DNA from: Azotobacter beijerinckii
GTDB lineage: Bacteria > Pseudomonadota > Gammaproteobacteria > Pseudomonadales > Pseudomonadaceae
Direction: 5' to 3'
DNA: 58,245 nt
NCBI RefSeq assembly: GCF_900110885.1
Contig: NZ_FOFJ01000026.1
Coordinates: forward strand, 1 to 58,245
Shown: positions 21,255-31,143 of the stretch, in pieces
Layout of the letters: the number at the start of each line of letters is the position of its first letter
Numbering within the stretch: position 1 is the first letter of the stretch
Translations under genes and position numbers: made by a program
Notes under the pieces: model-generated
Database searches by the model: none
What the model was told of the DNA's origin: nothing
What the model saw: the letters and a program-made list of their open reading frames with translations, nothing else

Positions 21255-21731
21255 CTATGGATGGCTACGACGCAGCCCCGGCGGCACGCTCGGCCCCTCG
21301 ACCGTCTCCCAAGGGCCGTTCGGCCGTCCGGAGCTGTACCAGCCGTCGCTCCAGCGGTAGTAGAGGCGCTCCCGGTAGTACAGCGGCCGGCCCCTCACCA
21401 CGTAGACCCCCAGGTTGTTGTCCCAGTAGGCGTCGACATCCGGCGGCGGCGCATAGCGCGGATGGTTGCCGCTCCGGGCCTGCGGCGAACTACCGGGCTT
21501 GGGCGGCAGGGCCTTGATCGTCTGCTGCGGCTGGGGCGGCACCTGGGCCGGCGGCCTCTGCACCGGGGGACGCGGGGACGGCGCCGGGTGCTGCTCGGAC
21601 GGGTAGTCGTACCCCTGGTGGGCGCAGGCGCTCAGCAGCAGGGTCAGGCCGAGCACGCCAAGCGGCCGCAGGCGACACAGCCGCCCGGCGAGCCGGGCCG
21701 GGAACCGCAGCGAGGGGGAACGAACCTTCAT
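21255..21731 (-). CDS. Proline-rich lipoprotein with Tyr/Trp-rich C-terminus
   Basis: 158 residues. The signal peptide ends in the lipobox LLLSAC, so Cys36 would be acylated; the residue after it is Ala, which favours transport to the outer membrane. Next comes a flexible Pro/Gln linker (about 45-90), then a C-terminal aromatic stretch, DVDAYWDNNLGVYVVRG and YYRERLYYRWSDGWYSS, that resembles YXWGXW-type repeats. The frame also remains open upstream inside ccmI, but the ATG at 21731 gives the signal peptide. It lies 23 bases after ccmI on the same strand and may be cotranscribed with the ccm operon. Function unknown. Confidence 0.72.
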   Translation of the reverse strand: MKVRSPSLRFPARLAGRLCRLRPLGVLGLTLLLSACAHQGYDYPSEQHPAPSPRPPVQRPPAQVPPQPQQTIKALPPKPGSSPQARSGNHPRYAPPPDVDAYWDNNLGVYVVRGRPLYYRERLYYRWSDGWYSSGRPNGPWETVEGPSVPPGLRRSHP

Positions 21732-21754
21732 GAGTCCTCTCCGGGGGCGCACCC

Positions 21755-22957
21755 TCAGGGCGCGTCGGCTCGATCGATGGTCAGGGCGTATTCGCCCGAG
21801 GCTTTGCCGCTCACCTGGTCGAGGCGGCCGACCCAGTCGCCCGCGGTGGGATTGCCGGCCCGCGAAACCCGGGCGACCAGTTGCACCTCGGCGAAGTTCG
21901 ACAGCTTGAGCTGCGGCATCATCGCATCGGCATCGCTCAGGGCGACCTGCGCCGGCAGATCGGCCACCCGCAGGCGCTCGACCGCCAGCGGCATCGGCGG
22001 ACCGGAGGCGGCACGGGCGAAGACGAACACGCTGTCGTCCGGCTGCACCTTGCCGGCCAGATCCGGGGCCAGGGCGACGCTGACCCTCAGCTCGACCTGG
22101 CCGGCCGCCGGCTTCGCGCTCTCCGGCGTCCCGGCGATCCCGCCCTGCTCGCGGGCCCGGGCGATGCCGCCGAGAATCGCCGTGCGCGACGGATCGCCCT
22201 CCGGGAGGATCGCCACCAGGCGTTCCCAATAGCCGACCGCATCGCTGAAGCGGCGCGCCTCGAAAGCGGCGATGCCGAGCAGGCCGAGACTGGTGACGTC
22301 GGTCGGATCGCCGGCCAGCGCCTCGTCGGTCAGCGCCTGCATCTGCGGGCTCCAGCGCTTGCCCTCGGCGAAATACAGCGCCTGGGCCCACTGGCCGAGG
22401 ATCTCCGGCGGCCGCTCGGCCAGCCGGGCGGCCTGCTCGAAGGCCCGCACGGCATCGGTCGGACGCTCCTCGGCCATGTAGGTGCGGCCGAGGAAGTACC
22501 AGCCCTCGGCGGACTCCGGCTGGACCTTGACCGCTTCTTCCAGGCGGGCGGTCATCTCCTCGAGGGTCTTCGGCTGCTCGGCGAACCGGCGGGCCAGTTC
22601 GAGCTTGTCGCTAGCGCCCCAGTGCAGGTACAGGCCGTAGCCGAGCAGCGGCACCAGCAAAGCCGCCGCCAGCGGCACGGCCTTGCCCAAGGAGGAGCGC
22701 CACGGCGCATCGCCATCCGCGGTGTCCGCCAGCAGCTCGCGGGCCGCCTCGGCGCGGCCGGCCTTGAGCTGTTCGGCGTCCAGGGTGCCGGCCGCGCGCT
22801 GCGCCTCCAGCTCGGCCAGGCGCTCCTCGTAGAGCGCCACGTTGAGCGCGGTACGGTCCTCCTCGGCCTGAGCGCGGCGACCGCGCAGCACGGGAAGCAG
22901 CAGAAAAGCCAGGGCCAGCAGCAACAGCAGGCCGGCGGCGATCCAAAAGTCGATCAT
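21755..22957 (-). CDS. ccmI: Cytochrome c maturation protein CcmI (TPR heme-lyase chaperone)
   Basis: 400 residues. Two N-terminal membrane helices ([21 protein letters not shown] and, near residue 95, [25 protein letters not shown]) enclose a cytoplasmic loop with a leucine-zipper-like [15 protein letters not shown]. The periplasmic part has TPR repeats ([27 protein letters not shown], then [23 protein letters not shown]) and a beta-rich C-terminal domain. CcmI binds apocytochrome c and hands it to CcmF/CcmH. It is the last ccm gene, and its start overlaps the end of ccmH by four bases. It is also called CycH. Confidence 0.92.
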   Translation of the reverse strand: MIDFWIAAGLLLLLALAFLLLPVLRGRRAQAEEDRTALNVALYEERLAELEAQRAAGTLDAEQLKAGRAEAARELLADTADGDAPWRSSLGKAVPLAAALLVPLLGYGLYLHWGASDKLELARRFAEQPKTLEEMTARLEEAVKVQPESAEGWYFLGRTYMAEERPTDAVRAFEQAARLAERPPEILGQWAQALYFAEGKRWSPQMQALTDEALAGDPTDVTSLGLLGIAAFEARRFSDAVGYWERLVAILPEGDPSRTAILGGIARAREQGGIAGTPESAKPAAGQVELRVSVALAPDLAGKVQPDDSVFVFARAASGPPMPLAVERLRVADLPAQVALSDADAMMPQLKLSNFAEVQLVARVSRAGNPTAGDWVGRLDQVSGKASGEYALTIDRADAP

Positions 22958-23427
22958 GGGTCTTTTTTGTCCAGCAGGGTGGCGAGGCGCTCGCGCTCGG
23001 CCGGGGAAAGGGCGTTCGACGCGGGGTCGGCGATGCCGCGTCGGCGTCGGACGAGAATCAGTGCCAGCACGCCGAAACCGACGGCCAGGAGGCCCGCCGG
23101 GCCGTACCAGAGCAGCAGCGTGCGGGCATCGAGCGGCGGCTTGTAGCGGACGAAGTCGCCGTAGCGGGCCACCAGGTAGTCGACGATCTGCTCGTCGCTT
23201 TGTCCTTCGCCGAGCATCCGGTAGATCTCCCGGCGCAGGTCCATGGCGATGGGCGCGTCGGAGTCGGCGATGTTCTGGTTCTGGCACTTCGGACAGCGCA
23301 GTTCCTCGATCAGGCTGCGGTAGCGCTCGCGCTCGGCATCGCTCTTGAACTCATAGGTGTCGATGGCGGCATGGGCCGTCGCACTCAGCGCCAGGCCGAA
23401 CAGCGCGGCGCGTATCAGGGCGTTCAT
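22954..23427 (-). CDS. ccmH: Cytochrome c maturation protein CcmH
   Basis: 157 residues: a cleaved signal peptide ([23 protein letters not shown]), the thiol-redox motif [19 protein letters not shown] in which the two cysteines reduce or hold the apocytochrome CXXCH, and a C-terminal membrane helix ([22 protein letters not shown]) followed by RRRR. The protein is the short CycL/CcmL form without TPRs; those are in the separate CcmI. Its start overlaps the end of ccmG and its end overlaps ccmI, so the genes are translationally coupled. Confidence 0.95.
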   Translation of the reverse strand: MNALIRAALFGLALSATAHAAIDTYEFKSDAERERYRSLIEELRCPKCQNQNIADSDAPIAMDLRREIYRMLGEGQSDEQIVDYLVARYGDFVRYKPPLDARTLLLWYGPAGLLAVGFGVLALILVRRRRGIADPASNALSPAERERLATLLDKKDP

Positions 23428-23954
23428 TCGTCCAGCAGCTCCTGGTAGCGCGCGGCAAGCTGCTCGCGCCAGACCCGCTCGTCGATCACCCCGACGAACT
23501 TGTGGCGGATGATCCCGTGCTTGTCGACGAGAAAGGTTTCCGGCGCGCCGTAGACGCCAAGGTCCAGGCCCAGGCTGCCCTGCTCGTCGCGGATGTTGAG
23601 CCGGTAGGGATCGTGGAACTCCTGCAGCCATTTCAGCGCGCTGGCGTTGTCGTCCTTGTAGTTGACGCCGACGATGCTCACGCCACGCCGGGACAACTCG
23701 TTGAGCACCGGGTGCTCGACCTTGCACGACACGCACCAGGTCGCCCAGACGTTGACCAGCGCCGGTTGGCCCTTGAGGTCTTCGACCGTGAGCGTGCGCC
23801 CCGGCTCCTCGACGGCCGGCAGGGAGAACGGCGGGAACGGTTTGCCGATCAATGCCGAGGGCAGCTCGGCGGGATCGAGGAACAGGCCGCGGTAGAGAAA
23901 AGCCGCGACGCCCAGAAAAAGCACCAGCGGCAACAGGAGTAGCGCTCGCTTCAC
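23424..23954 (-). CDS. ccmG: Thiol:disulfide interchange protein CcmG/DsbE
   Basis: 176 residues starting at GTG 23954, with AAGGAG seven bases before it; no ATG gives the right N-terminus. An N-terminal anchor (VKRALLLLPLVLFLGVAAFLY) is followed by a thioredoxin fold with the active site WATWCVSCKVEHP and the CcmG-specific acidic/proline loop (GVYGAPETFLVDKHG, holding the cis-proline side). It keeps apocytochrome c cysteines reduced in the periplasm using electrons from DsbD-type proteins. It overlaps ccmH and lies two bases after ccmF. Confidence 0.95.
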   Translation of the reverse strand: MKRALLLLPLVLFLGVAAFLYRGLFLDPAELPSALIGKPFPPFSLPAVEEPGRTLTVEDLKGQPALVNVWATWCVSCKVEHPVLNELSRRGVSIVGVNYKDDNASALKWLQEFHDPYRLNIRDEQGSLGLDLGVYGAPETFLVDKHGIIRHKFVGVIDERVWREQLAARYQELLDE

Positions 23955-23956
23955 GT

Positions 23957-25930
23957 TCAGGCTCCTTGTTCGGCCAAGCCCAAGGCCTCGCGCACGCGGG
24001 CCTTGACCTTGAGCCGATAACGCCGGTCGCAAGCCGCCAGCGCTGCGCCGAAGGCCATCATCAGGCCTCCCAGCCAGATCCAGCGGACGAACGGCTTGAT
24101 ATGCAGGCGAACCGCCCAGGCGCCGTTTTCCAGCGGCTCGCCGAGGGCGACGTAGAGATCGCGGGCAAGGCCGGCGTCGATGCCGGCCTCGGTCATCGGC
24201 ATCCGTTGCACGGTATACAGACGCTTCTCCGGGTGCAGCACGGTCACCTCGTCATCGCCGTCGAAGACCCGGACGCTGGCCCGGTCGGCGACGAAGTTGG
24301 GACCTTGGTGGTGGCGGGTGCCTTCGAAGACGAAGCGGTAGCCACCCAGCTCCACGGCGTCGCCCGGCGCCATGCGCAGGTCGCGCTCGGCGCTTTCCTG
24401 GCTGCTCAGGACGATGCCCAGGGCGCAGACGGCGATCCCCACATGGGACAGCTGCATCCCCCAGTAGCTCGGCGAGAGGCCGCGCAGTCCCTTGAACAGC
24501 CCCTTGTGGCGGGTCTTGTCGAGCAGGTCGCGGCCCCCGGCGAGGATCACCCAGGCGGCCAGGAAGCCGGTTGCCAGCACCGCCCAGGCGAAATCGTCGA
24601 GGACGAAGCCGGCGAGCAGGGCCAGCGCCACGCTGGCCAACAGCACCGGGGCGAGCATGCCGCCCAGCCAGCGCAGCGGGGTATCCTTCCAGCGCACCAG
24701 CACGCCCACCGCGAGGGTCAGCATCAACAGGCCCATCAGCGGCAGGAACAGCGCATTGAAGTACGGCGGGCCGACCGACAGCTTGGCGCCGGACAGCGCA
24801 TCCAGCAGCAGCGGATAAAGGGTGCCGAGGAGGATGGTCGAGGTCGCCACCACCAGCAGCAGGTTGTTCACCAGCAGCAGGGCCTCCCGCGAGCGGAGGG
24901 CAAAGCCGACCTGGCTCCTGACCACCGGCGCGCGGAGGGCGAACAGGGTCAGCGAGCTGCCGACCACCAGCAGCAGGAAGCCGAGGATGAACACCCCGCG
25001 CTCGGGATCGTTGGCGAAGGCATGCACCGAGGTGAGCACACCGGAGCGCACCAGGAAGGTACCGAGCAGGCTCAGGGAGAAGGCAGCGATGGCCAAGAGC
25101 ACTGTCCAGCTCTTGAACACCCCGCGCTTCTCGGTCACCGCCAGCGAGTGGAGCAGCGCGGTGCCGACCAGCCAGGGCATGAAGGAGGCGTTCTCCACCG
25201 GGTCCCAGAACCACCAGCCGCCCCAGCCCAGCTCGTAGTAGGCCCACCAGGAGCCGAGCACGATACCGACCCCGAGGAAGGCCCAGGCGACCAGCGTCCA
25301 GGGCCGCGACCAGCGCGCCCAGGCGGCGTCCAGACGGCCACCGAGCAGCGCGGCGATGGCGAAGGCGAAGGCTACCGAAAAGCCGACGTAGCCCATGTAG
25401 AGCATCGGCGGGTGTACCACCAGGCCGAAGTCCTGGAGCAACGGATTGAGGTCGCGGCCATCCGCCGGCGACTGCGGCAAAAGGCGCGCGAAAGGATTGG
25501 AGGTGACGATCAGAAACAGCAGGAAGCCGGCACTGATCAGCCCCATCACGCCCAGCACGCGGGCCAGCATCTCCTCCGGCAACTGCCGGGAGAAGATCGA
25601 CACGGCGAAGGTCCAGCCCGACAGAATCAGCGCCCAGAGCAGCAGCGAGCCCTCGTGGGCGCCCCACACGGCGCTGAGCTTGTAGTACCAGGGCAAGTCA
25701 CTGTTGGAGTTGCCCGCCACGTAGGCGACCGAGAAGTCGTCGACCAAGAAGGCCTGGGTCAGGCAGGCGAAGGCGAACAGCAGGAAGGCGAACTGCCCCC
25801 AGGCGGCCGGCTGCGCCAGGCCCATCCACAGGCGGTCGCCGCGCCAGGCACCGATCAGCGGCAGGCTGCCCTGCACCAGCGCCAGGCACAGGGCGAGGAT
25901 CATCCCCAGGTGGCCGAGTTCGGGAATCAT
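23957..25930 (-). CDS. ccmF: Heme lyase subunit CcmF
   Basis: 657 residues with about 15 membrane helices. The periplasmic tryptophan-rich WWD domain, [21 protein letters not shown], lies near residues 228-248, and the conserved heme-ligand histidines sit in [23 protein letters not shown] and SHVG. CcmF reduces and attaches heme from holo-CcmE to apocytochrome c with CcmH and CcmI. The start is ATG 25930, which overlaps the end of ccmE by four bases. The longer open frame to 26470 is only a shadow across ccmE. Confidence 0.97.
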   Translation of the reverse strand: MIPELGHLGMILALCLALVQGSLPLIGAWRGDRLWMGLAQPAAWGQFAFLLFAFACLTQAFLVDDFSVAYVAGNSNSDLPWYYKLSAVWGAHEGSLLLWALILSGWTFAVSIFSRQLPEEMLARVLGVMGLISAGFLLFLIVTSNPFARLLPQSPADGRDLNPLLQDFGLVVHPPMLYMGYVGFSVAFAFAIAALLGGRLDAAWARWSRPWTLVAWAFLGVGIVLGSWWAYYELGWGGWWFWDPVENASFMPWLVGTALLHSLAVTEKRGVFKSWTVLLAIAAFSLSLLGTFLVRSGVLTSVHAFANDPERGVFILGFLLLVVGSSLTLFALRAPVVRSQVGFALRSREALLLVNNLLLVVATSTILLGTLYPLLLDALSGAKLSVGPPYFNALFLPLMGLLMLTLAVGVLVRWKDTPLRWLGGMLAPVLLASVALALLAGFVLDDFAWAVLATGFLAAWVILAGGRDLLDKTRHKGLFKGLRGLSPSYWGMQLSHVGIAVCALGIVLSSQESAERDLRMAPGDAVELGGYRFVFEGTRHHQGPNFVADRASVRVFDGDDEVTVLHPEKRLYTVQRMPMTEAGIDAGLARDLYVALGEPLENGAWAVRLHIKPFVRWIWLGGLMMAFGAALAACDRRYRLKVKARVREALGLAEQGA

Positions 25931-26394
25931 TGCGCGCCCCCCGGCTTGCCGCCTTCGTAGTGCTTGAGCATGCCGCTCTTCTCCAGCGCCTGGCTGACTT
26001 CCGGCGGCATGTAGTTCTCGTCGTGCTTGGCCAGTACCTCGTCGGCCTGCAGCGCGCCGTCGCCGGCGACCCGCCCCAGGGCGACGATGCCCTGCCCCTC
26101 GCGGAACAGGTCGGGAAGGATGCCCTGGTAGCGGACGGTCACCGTCTCGGCGCCGTCGGTGACCCGGAAGGACACCGCTAGCGAGTCCGCATCGCGCTGC
26201 ACCGAGCCCCGCTCCACCAGGCCGCCGGCGCGAATCCGCGCGCCCTGCGGCGCCTCGCCCGCGGCGATCTGGCTGGGGGTGTAGAACAAGTTGATGTTCT
26301 GCTGCAGGGCAGACAGGGCAAGCGCCACAGCGATGCCCACGCCGGCGAGGATCGCTAGGACGATGAACAGCCGCTTCTTGCGCACAGGGTTCAC
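25927..26394 (-). CDS. ccmE: Heme chaperone CcmE
   Basis: 155 residues from a GTG at 26394, preceded by GGGAGG with a seven-base spacer. It has [22 protein letters not shown] as membrane anchor, then the OB-fold periplasmic domain, ending in [12 protein letters not shown]: this His is the one that binds heme covalently (HxxxY motif). CcmE takes heme from CcmABCD and gives it to CcmF. It overlaps ccmD by four bases and ccmF by four. Confidence 0.95.
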   Translation of the reverse strand: MNPVRKKRLFIVLAILAGVGIAVALALSALQQNINLFYTPSQIAAGEAPQGARIRAGGLVERGSVQRDADSLAVSFRVTDGAETVTVRYQGILPDLFREGQGIVALGRVAGDGALQADEVLAKHDENYMPPEVSQALEKSGMLKHYEGGKPGGAQ

Positions 26395-26567
26395 TTCGAC
26401 GCCTCCCGGCGCAGGCGACGCGCCTCTTCTTGCAGATAGCGCCGGCGTGCCAGCAGCGGTCCGACGACATTGAGGATCAGCACCGCCAGGCTGATGCCAT
26501 AGGCCGACCACACATAGAGGCCATGGTTGCCCATAGCGACGAATTCGGCGAACGAGGAAAAACTCAT
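26391..26567 (-). CDS. ccmD: Heme exporter protein CcmD
   Basis: 58 residues, [24 protein letters not shown], one membrane helix ([15 protein letters not shown]) and a basic helical tail ([19 protein letters not shown]). This is the standard shape of CcmD, which helps release holo-CcmE from CcmABC. It starts inside the end of ccmC and ends inside the start of ccmE. Confidence 0.93.
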   Translation of the reverse strand: MSFSSFAEFVAMGNHGLYVWSAYGISLAVLILNVVGPLLARRRYLQEEARRLRREASK

Positions 26568-27316
26568 GCTGCCCCCACGAGAGCCTTGATCTCGGATTTG
26601 GCCCAGCTGCTGCGCGCCTCGCGCCTGAGCACCTCGAGGCGCATGCGCAGCAACAGCACGGCGGCGAAGAAACAGTAGATGCCGAGCACCATGACCAGCA
26701 TCGGCAACCACATTTCCATGGGCATCGCCGGCTTCTCGGTCAAGGTGAAGGTGGCCGGCTGGTGCAGGGAGTTCCACCACTCCACCGAGTACTTGATGAT
26801 CGGGATGTTGACCACCCCGACGATCGCCAGCACCGCACAGGCCTTGGCCGCGCTGTCGCGGTTGGCGATCGCCTGGCCGAGGGCGATGATCCCGAAGTAG
26901 AGGAACAGCAGGATCAGCATCGAGGTCAGCCGGGCATCCCAGACCCACCAGGTGCCCCAGGTCGGCTTGCCCCAGATGGCGCCGGTGACCAGGGCGATGA
27001 AGGTCATCCAGGCGCCGATCGGCGCGGCGCACTGCAGGGCGACGTCGGCCAGCTTGATGCGCCAGACCAGCCCGACCAGCCCGGCCACCGCCAGCAGTAC
27101 GTAGCAGGACTGGGCGAGGAAGGCCACCGGCACATGGATGTAGATGATGCGGAAGCTGTTGCCCTGCTGGTAGTCCGGCGGTGCGAAGGCCAACCCCCAG
27201 ACCAGGCCGACGCCGAGCAGCAGCGCGGCGGCCACGGCGAACCAGGGCAGCCAGCGGCCGCTGACCTCATAAAACCATTTGGGCGAACCCAGCTTGTGAA
27301 ACCACGTCCAATTCAT
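26564..27316 (-). CDS. ccmC: Heme exporter protein CcmC
   Basis: 250 residues with six membrane helices and the periplasmic WWD domain [19 protein letters not shown] near residues 115-133. Conserved histidines are in YIHVPVAF and SLHQPATF. CcmC loads heme onto CcmE at the outer face of the inner membrane. The family start [14 protein letters not shown] lies at 27316; a GTG three codons upstream is also in frame. A 90-base gap separates it from ccmB. Confidence 0.96.
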   Translation of the reverse strand: MNWTWFHKLGSPKWFYEVSGRWLPWFAVAAALLLGVGLVWGLAFAPPDYQQGNSFRIIYIHVPVAFLAQSCYVLLAVAGLVGLVWRIKLADVALQCAAPIGAWMTFIALVTGAIWGKPTWGTWWVWDARLTSMLILLFLYFGIIALGQAIANRDSAAKACAVLAIVGVVNIPIIKYSVEWWNSLHQPATFTLTEKPAMPMEMWLPMLVMVLGIYCFFAAVLLLRMRLEVLRREARSSWAKSEIKALVGAA

Positions 27317-27406
27317 CGAGACCACTCACATTCTCAGGGGGCCGGATGCGCCCGGCCCGCTTCGGTCGTTCCGTAACCGTTCGATCCGGCCTTCCGGACG
27401 GATCAC

Positions 27407-28078
27407 TCACTCGCCGACGCTGATGGTCAGACCGGCAGCGATCGCGAAGGGCAGCAGGGTCACGGCCAGCACGGCCAGGCTGGCCAGCCAGAGCAGATGG
27501 CCGGTCGCCGGCAATCCCTGCAGCGCCGCCTGCAGCACCCCGCTGCCGAGAATCAGCACCGGGATGTACAGCGGCAGAATCAGCAGCGGCAGCAGCAGGC
27601 CGCCGCGCTTGAGGCCCACGATCAGCGCCGCGCCAACGGCACCGAGCAGGCTCAGCACCGGCGTGCCGAGCAGCAGCGAGAGCAGCAGCACCGGCAGGCA
27701 ACGGGCCGGCAGCCCCAGCATCAGGGCCAGCAGCGGCGCCAGCAGGACCAGCGCCAGCCCGGAAAACAGCCAGTGCGCCAGTACCTTGGCGAGCACCAGC
27801 AGCGGCAGCGGCTGCGGCGCCACCACCCATTGCTCCAGCGAACCGTCCTCGAAGTCGCTGCGGAACAGTCCATCCAGCGACAGCAGCACGGCGAGCAGCG
27901 CCGCCACCCAGATCAGCCCGGGCGAAAGCGTCTGCAGAAGCTGCGACTCGGGTCCCACGGCGAGCGGAAACAGGGCGATGACGATGGCGAAGAACACCAG
28001 CGGATTGACCAGCTCGGCCGGGCGGCGGAACAGCAGCCGCGACTCGCGGGCGAGCAGGAGAGCGAACACAGGGCTCAT
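27407..28078 (-). CDS. ccmB: Heme exporter protein CcmB (ABC permease)
   Basis: 223 residues with six membrane helices. It begins [30 protein letters not shown] and has the family region [17 protein letters not shown], where it meets the ATPase. It forms the membrane part of CcmABCD, whose ATP hydrolysis frees holo-CcmE from CcmC. Start ATG 28078 overlaps the end of ccmA by four bases. Confidence 0.95.
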   Translation of the reverse strand: MSPVFALLLARESRLLFRRPAELVNPLVFFAIVIALFPLAVGPESQLLQTLSPGLIWVAALLAVLLSLDGLFRSDFEDGSLEQWVVAPQPLPLLVLAKVLAHWLFSGLALVLLAPLLALMLGLPARCLPVLLLSLLLGTPVLSLLGAVGAALIVGLKRGGLLLPLLILPLYIPVLILGSGVLQAALQGLPATGHLLWLASLAVLAVTLLPFAIAAGLTISVGE

Positions 28079-28710
28079 GCGGCACACCGCTCCAGATCCA
28101 GTTCGCGGAAGGTCGCCGGCTTGACCGCCAGACTGTGGTGGGTGGTCAGCACGACCATCCCGCCGCGCTCGCAGTGATCCTGCAGATGCCGCTCCAGCTG
28201 GGCCACGCCCTGCTTGTCGAGGGCGGTGAAGGGCTCGTCGAGGATCCACAGCGGTGGCGCCTCCAGATGCAGACGGGCCAGCGCCACACGCCGCTGCTGG
28301 CCGGCCGACAGGGTATGGCAAGGCACGTCCTCGAAGCCGCGTAGGCCGACCGCCGCCAGCGCCTGCCAGATCGCCTCGCGTCCGGCGGGGCGGTGCAGGG
28401 CGCAGAGCCAGGCCAGATTCTCCTCGGCGGTCAACAGCCCCTTGATGCCAGCGGCATGGCCGATCCAGAGCAGGTTGCGCGCCAGCTCGGCACGCTGACC
28501 GCACAGGCTGCGTCCCTGCAGGCGCACCTCCCCGGCGGAGGGCTGCATCAGTCCGGCCAGCAGACGCAGCAGACTGGTCTTGCCGCTGCCGTTGGGCCCC
28601 ACCACCTGCAGCATGTCGCCGGGCGCCAGCGCCAGATCGAGCCGCTCGAACAGCAGGCGCCAGTCCCGCTCGCAGGCGAGCGCCATGATTTCGAGAAAGG
28701 GAGTGGTCAC
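28075..28710 (-). CDS. ccmA: Heme exporter ATP-binding protein CcmA
   Basis: 211 residues from GTG 28710 ([22 protein letters not shown]), which matches the N-terminus of Pseudomonas CcmA; ATG 28725 (MGSPIVTT) is the alternative, and neither has a strong ribosome site. It has Walker [14 protein letters not shown], signature [15 protein letters not shown] and Walker [14 protein letters not shown], with the switch His in VLTTHHS. It powers release of holo-CcmE. First gene of the ccmABCDEFGHI operon; a palindrome with a consensus -10 lies about 80 bases upstream. Confidence 0.95.
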   Translation of the reverse strand: MTTPFLEIMALACERDWRLLFERLDLALAPGDMLQVVGPNGSGKTSLLRLLAGLMQPSAGEVRLQGRSLCGQRAELARNLLWIGHAAGIKGLLTAEENLAWLCALHRPAGREAIWQALAAVGLRGFEDVPCHTLSAGQQRRVALARLHLEAPPLWILDEPFTALDKQGVAQLERHLQDHCERGGMVVLTTHHSLAVKPATFRELDLERCAA

Positions 28711-28782
28711 AATAGGGCTACCCATCGGCTCAACACAGCGGTCCCGGCCCGAGCGCCGCATGCGGCAGGCACCGGCCTGGAC

Positions 28783-28807
28783 GGGCCGGCATTATACATG
28801 CCGGCCC
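28783..28807 (-). promoter_or_regulatory. ccm operon promoter: extended -10 inside a palindrome
   Basis: A perfect inverted repeat GGGCCGGCAT-TATAC-ATGCCGGCCC. On the minus strand its centre reads TGTATAAT, an extended consensus -10 (28791-28796), pointing at ccmA. No good -35 is seen. A -10 buried in a palindrome suggests repressor binding or a regulatory hairpin. Confidence 0.55.
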
Positions 28808-28905
28808 GGCAGGCCGGAGGGGCTATTTTCGCCGCTCCGGCGCCCCGTCCGGACAGCCCGCCCAGCACCGGCACACCCGTAAAAAAGTGCCCGACGGTCG
28901 GAATC

Positions 28906-29745
28906 CTACGCCGACTTCGCCTGCGCCGCGCGGATCAGACGTTCGACGAAGAACTCCACATGCCCCCGCGGATTGGCCGGCAAAGGCCAGCCGTCGACCT
29001 TCTCCGCGATCGCCCGGAAGGCCAGCGCGCTCTTCGCACGGGGAAAGGCCTCGCAGACGGCAGATTGCCGCTGCACTGCCCTGCGCAGGTTGTCATCCCA
29101 GGGCACGGCACCGACGTACTGCAGGGTCGCGGCGAGAAACTGCTCGGTCAGCCGGAGCAGTTTGGCGAACAACTCGCGCCCCTCCCGAGGCCCCGCCACC
29201 ATATTGGCGAGGACCCGGAAGCGGCTCACCCCATAGTCGCGATTGAGCAGCCCGATCAACGCATAGGCATCGGCGATCGACGCCGGCTCGTCGCAGAGCA
29301 CCACGAGCACCTCCCGCGCCGCCCGGACGAAGCCGACCGTCGAATCGTCGACGCCGGAAGCGGTGTCCACCACCAGCACATCGAGCGGCTCGGCAAGCCG
29401 CCCGAAGGCATGGATCAGCCCGGCCTGCTGCCGGGCCGAGAGTCGCACCATGCTGCGCATGCCGGAGGCGGCGGGCACCACACGGATACCGCCCGGCCCC
29501 GACACCACCACCTCCCCCAGCTCGCAAGTCCCGGCAAGGACGTCGGCCAGGGTACGTTCGGCGCCGAGACCGAGCAGCAGGTCGATATTGCCCATCGCCA
29601 GGTCACCATCGAGCAGCATCACCCGTCGTCCGAGCCCGGCCAGCGCCAGCGCCAGGTTCACCGCCACCACACTCTTGCCCACCCCGCCCTTGCCGCTGGC
29701 CACCGCGATAACCTGCACGGGATATACGCTTGTCATGCCGTCCAT
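28906..29745 (-). CDS. FleN/MinD-like ParA-family ATPase, isolated from flagellar genes
   Basis: 279 residues, the same length as P. aeruginosa FleN (280). The deviant Walker A is [22 protein letters not shown] (Lys19 and Lys24 in MDGMTSV numbering). [48 protein letters not shown] and [17 protein letters not shown] follow, and it ends [21 protein letters not shown], all collinear with FleN. FleN limits flagellar number by acting on FleQ. Here the usual flhA-flhF-fleN-fliA neighbours are absent: ccmA lies on one side and divergent sodC on the other. It may be a paralogue or the last piece of a lost flagellar cluster. Starts 29745 and 29736 are both possible. Confidence 0.85.
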   Translation of the reverse strand: MDGMTSVYPVQVIAVASGKGGVGKSVVAVNLALALAGLGRRVMLLDGDLAMGNIDLLLGLGAERTLADVLAGTCELGEVVVSGPGGIRVVPAASGMRSMVRLSARQQAGLIHAFGRLAEPLDVLVVDTASGVDDSTVGFVRAAREVLVVLCDEPASIADAYALIGLLNRDYGVSRFRVLANMVAGPREGRELFAKLLRLTEQFLAATLQYVGAVPWDDNLRRAVQRQSAVCEAFPRAKSALAFRAIAEKVDGWPLPANPRGHVEFFVERLIRAAQAKSA

Positions 29746-29889
29746 CAATACCCGCCCTGCCCGCTCGCCACCATTGACCGCCCGCTCCGCCGGGGCCCAG
29801 CATACCCATTGTGCCAGCAAGCCTACGCCAGCCTGGCCATCCAGGGGCAAGAACAGCCCTTCCGCACGCACAACAAGGAGATACCCACC

Positions 29890-30411
29890 ATGAAGAAATG
29901 GCTGATTGCGGCAGTGACCGCCAGCAGTGCGATGACTCTGCAGGCCGCGCCGCTCAGCGTCACGCTCAACGCGGTGAGCGCCGACGGTACCGGCGCAGCG
30001 CTCGGCACCGTCAGCATCGAGCAGAGCGAATACGGCCTGGTCTTCACCCCCGATCTCAGCGGACTGCAACCCGGCATCCATGGCTTCCACGTCCACGCCT
30101 CGGGCAGCTGCGCCGTCGCGGAAAAGGACGGTCAGAAGATCCCCGCAGGCGCCGCGGGCGGCCACTGGGACCCGCAGAACACCGCCAAGCATGGCCAGCC
30201 TTGGGGGGACGGCCACCTGGGCGATCTGCCAGCCCTCTACGTGGGCACCGACGGCAAGGCCACCCAGCCGCTGCTGGCACCGCGCCTGAAAGATCTGGAA
30301 GCCCTCAAGGGCCACGCCCTGATGGTGCACGCCGGCGGCGACAATCATGCCGACAGCCCTGCCCCACTGGGCGGTGGCGGAGCCCGGGTGGCCTGCGGCG
30401 TCATCAAGTAA
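29890..30411 (+). CDS. sodC: Periplasmic Cu,Zn superoxide dismutase
   Basis: 173 residues, with a signal peptide [22 protein letters not shown]. Copper ligands are in [11 protein letters not shown], the zinc loop is [13 protein letters not shown] with GDLPALYVG, and the last copper His is in GGDNHADS. Cysteines in GSCAV and VACGVIK form the structural disulfide. It dismutates superoxide in the periplasm. Start ATG 29890 follows AAGGAG. It is divergent from the FleN-like gene. Confidence 0.96.
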   Translation: MKKWLIAAVTASSAMTLQAAPLSVTLNAVSADGTGAALGTVSIEQSEYGLVFTPDLSGLQPGIHGFHVHASGSCAVAEKDGQKIPAGAAGGHWDPQNTAKHGQPWGDGHLGDLPALYVGTDGKATQPLLAPRLKDLEALKGHALMVHAGGDNHADSPAPLGGGGARVACGVIK

Positions 30412-30450
30412 GGAGCTGAAACACCCGCCGACACGGACGTCGGAACAACG

Positions 30451-30499
30451 CTCCCCTGTCGCCAGGCCAGACCCGAAACGGGACTGGGCGACAGGGGAG
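30451..30499. repeat. Long hairpin after sodC
   Basis: Perfect 13-base arms CTCCCCTGTCGCC (30451-30463) and GGCGACAGGGGAG (30487-30499), with an inner CCCG-AAA-CGGG. No T tract follows on either strand. It probably separates sodC from the convergent tRNA operon. Confidence 0.6.
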
Positions 30500-30526
30500 C
30501 CAGCCGGGAACCGGCCACTGGAGGCG

Positions 30527-30562
30527 AAAAACAAAAAGGGCCGCCCATGCAGGCGACCCTTT
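30527..30562 (-). terminator. Intrinsic terminator of the tRNA operon
   Basis: On the minus strand AAAGGG-T-CGCC pairs with GGCG-G-CCCTTT (30535-30562), directly followed by TTGTTTTT. It lies 22 bases after the last tRNA and is a textbook Rho-independent terminator. Confidence 0.85.
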
Positions 30563-30583
30563 GAACCCAATGGAGGGTAGAAC

Positions 30584-30659
30584 TGGCGTCCCCTAGGGGA
30601 CTCGAACCCCTGTTACCGCCGTGAAAGGGCGGTGTCCTAGGCCACTAGACGAAGGGGAC
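30584..30659 (-). tRNA. tRNA-Glu (TTC), copy 2
   Basis: 76 bases including encoded CCA. The acceptor stem is GTCCCCT/AGGGGAC and the anticodon loop is CTTTCAC, giving TTC. It is identical to the copy at 30833-30908. Confidence 0.97.
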
Positions 30660-30706
30660 GAAACCTTCGATACAAAGTCGGCGATACCGCCGGCCTTGCG
30701 TGGAAT

Positions 30707-30782
<76 letters not shown>

Positions 30783-30832
30783 GGATTTAGCGTCTCTCGA
30801 CGTAGACAGCGCCTTGGCGCTGCCGCTGGAAA

Positions 30833-30908
30833 TGGCGTCCCCTAGGGGACTCGAACCCCTGTTACCGCCGTGAAAGGGCGGTGTCCTAGGCCACTAGACG
30901 AAGGGGAC
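30833..30908 (-). tRNA. tRNA-Glu (TTC), copy 1
   Basis: Same 76-base sequence as the gene at 30584-30659, with anticodon TTC and encoded CCA. Flanking GAAACCTTC is also repeated, which marks a tandem duplication of a Glu-Ala unit. Confidence 0.97.
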
Positions 30909-30966
30909 GAAACCTTCAAAAGCGATCAGTCACACTGACTGACGCGGCCACTCTCGCAGTCGAGAG

Positions 30967-31042
<76 letters not shown>

Positions 31043-31060
31043 GTCTCGAGGACGGGGCGC

Positions 31061-31089
31061 ATATTAGGATTACACCCTGGGGCTGTCAA
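31061..31089 (-). promoter_or_regulatory. Sigma-70 promoter of the tRNA operon
   Basis: On the minus strand a perfect TTGACA (31084-31089), a 17-base spacer and TATAAT-like TAATAT (31061-31066). The bases after the -10 are GC-rich (GCGCCCCG), the discriminator type of promoters shut down in the stringent response. An A/T-rich stretch upstream (31090-31125) could be an UP element. Confidence 0.88.
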
Positions 31090-31143
31090 CAGATTTTTCG
31101 ATTTTTTTTGCCAATAGAACAATTACTTACCGGGCACGGCGGT

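Noticed and set aside
23852..25960. 702-codon plus-strand frame opposite ccmF/ccmG
   Set aside because: Gln/His/Gly-rich shadow frame; the ccm genes on the minus strand overlap one another properly and are complete.
29746..30570. N-terminal extension of the FleN-like frame across sodC
   Set aside because: It is antisense to sodC; FleN homology begins at [11 protein letters not shown], and sodC has a signal peptide, all metal ligands and a Shine-Dalgarno.
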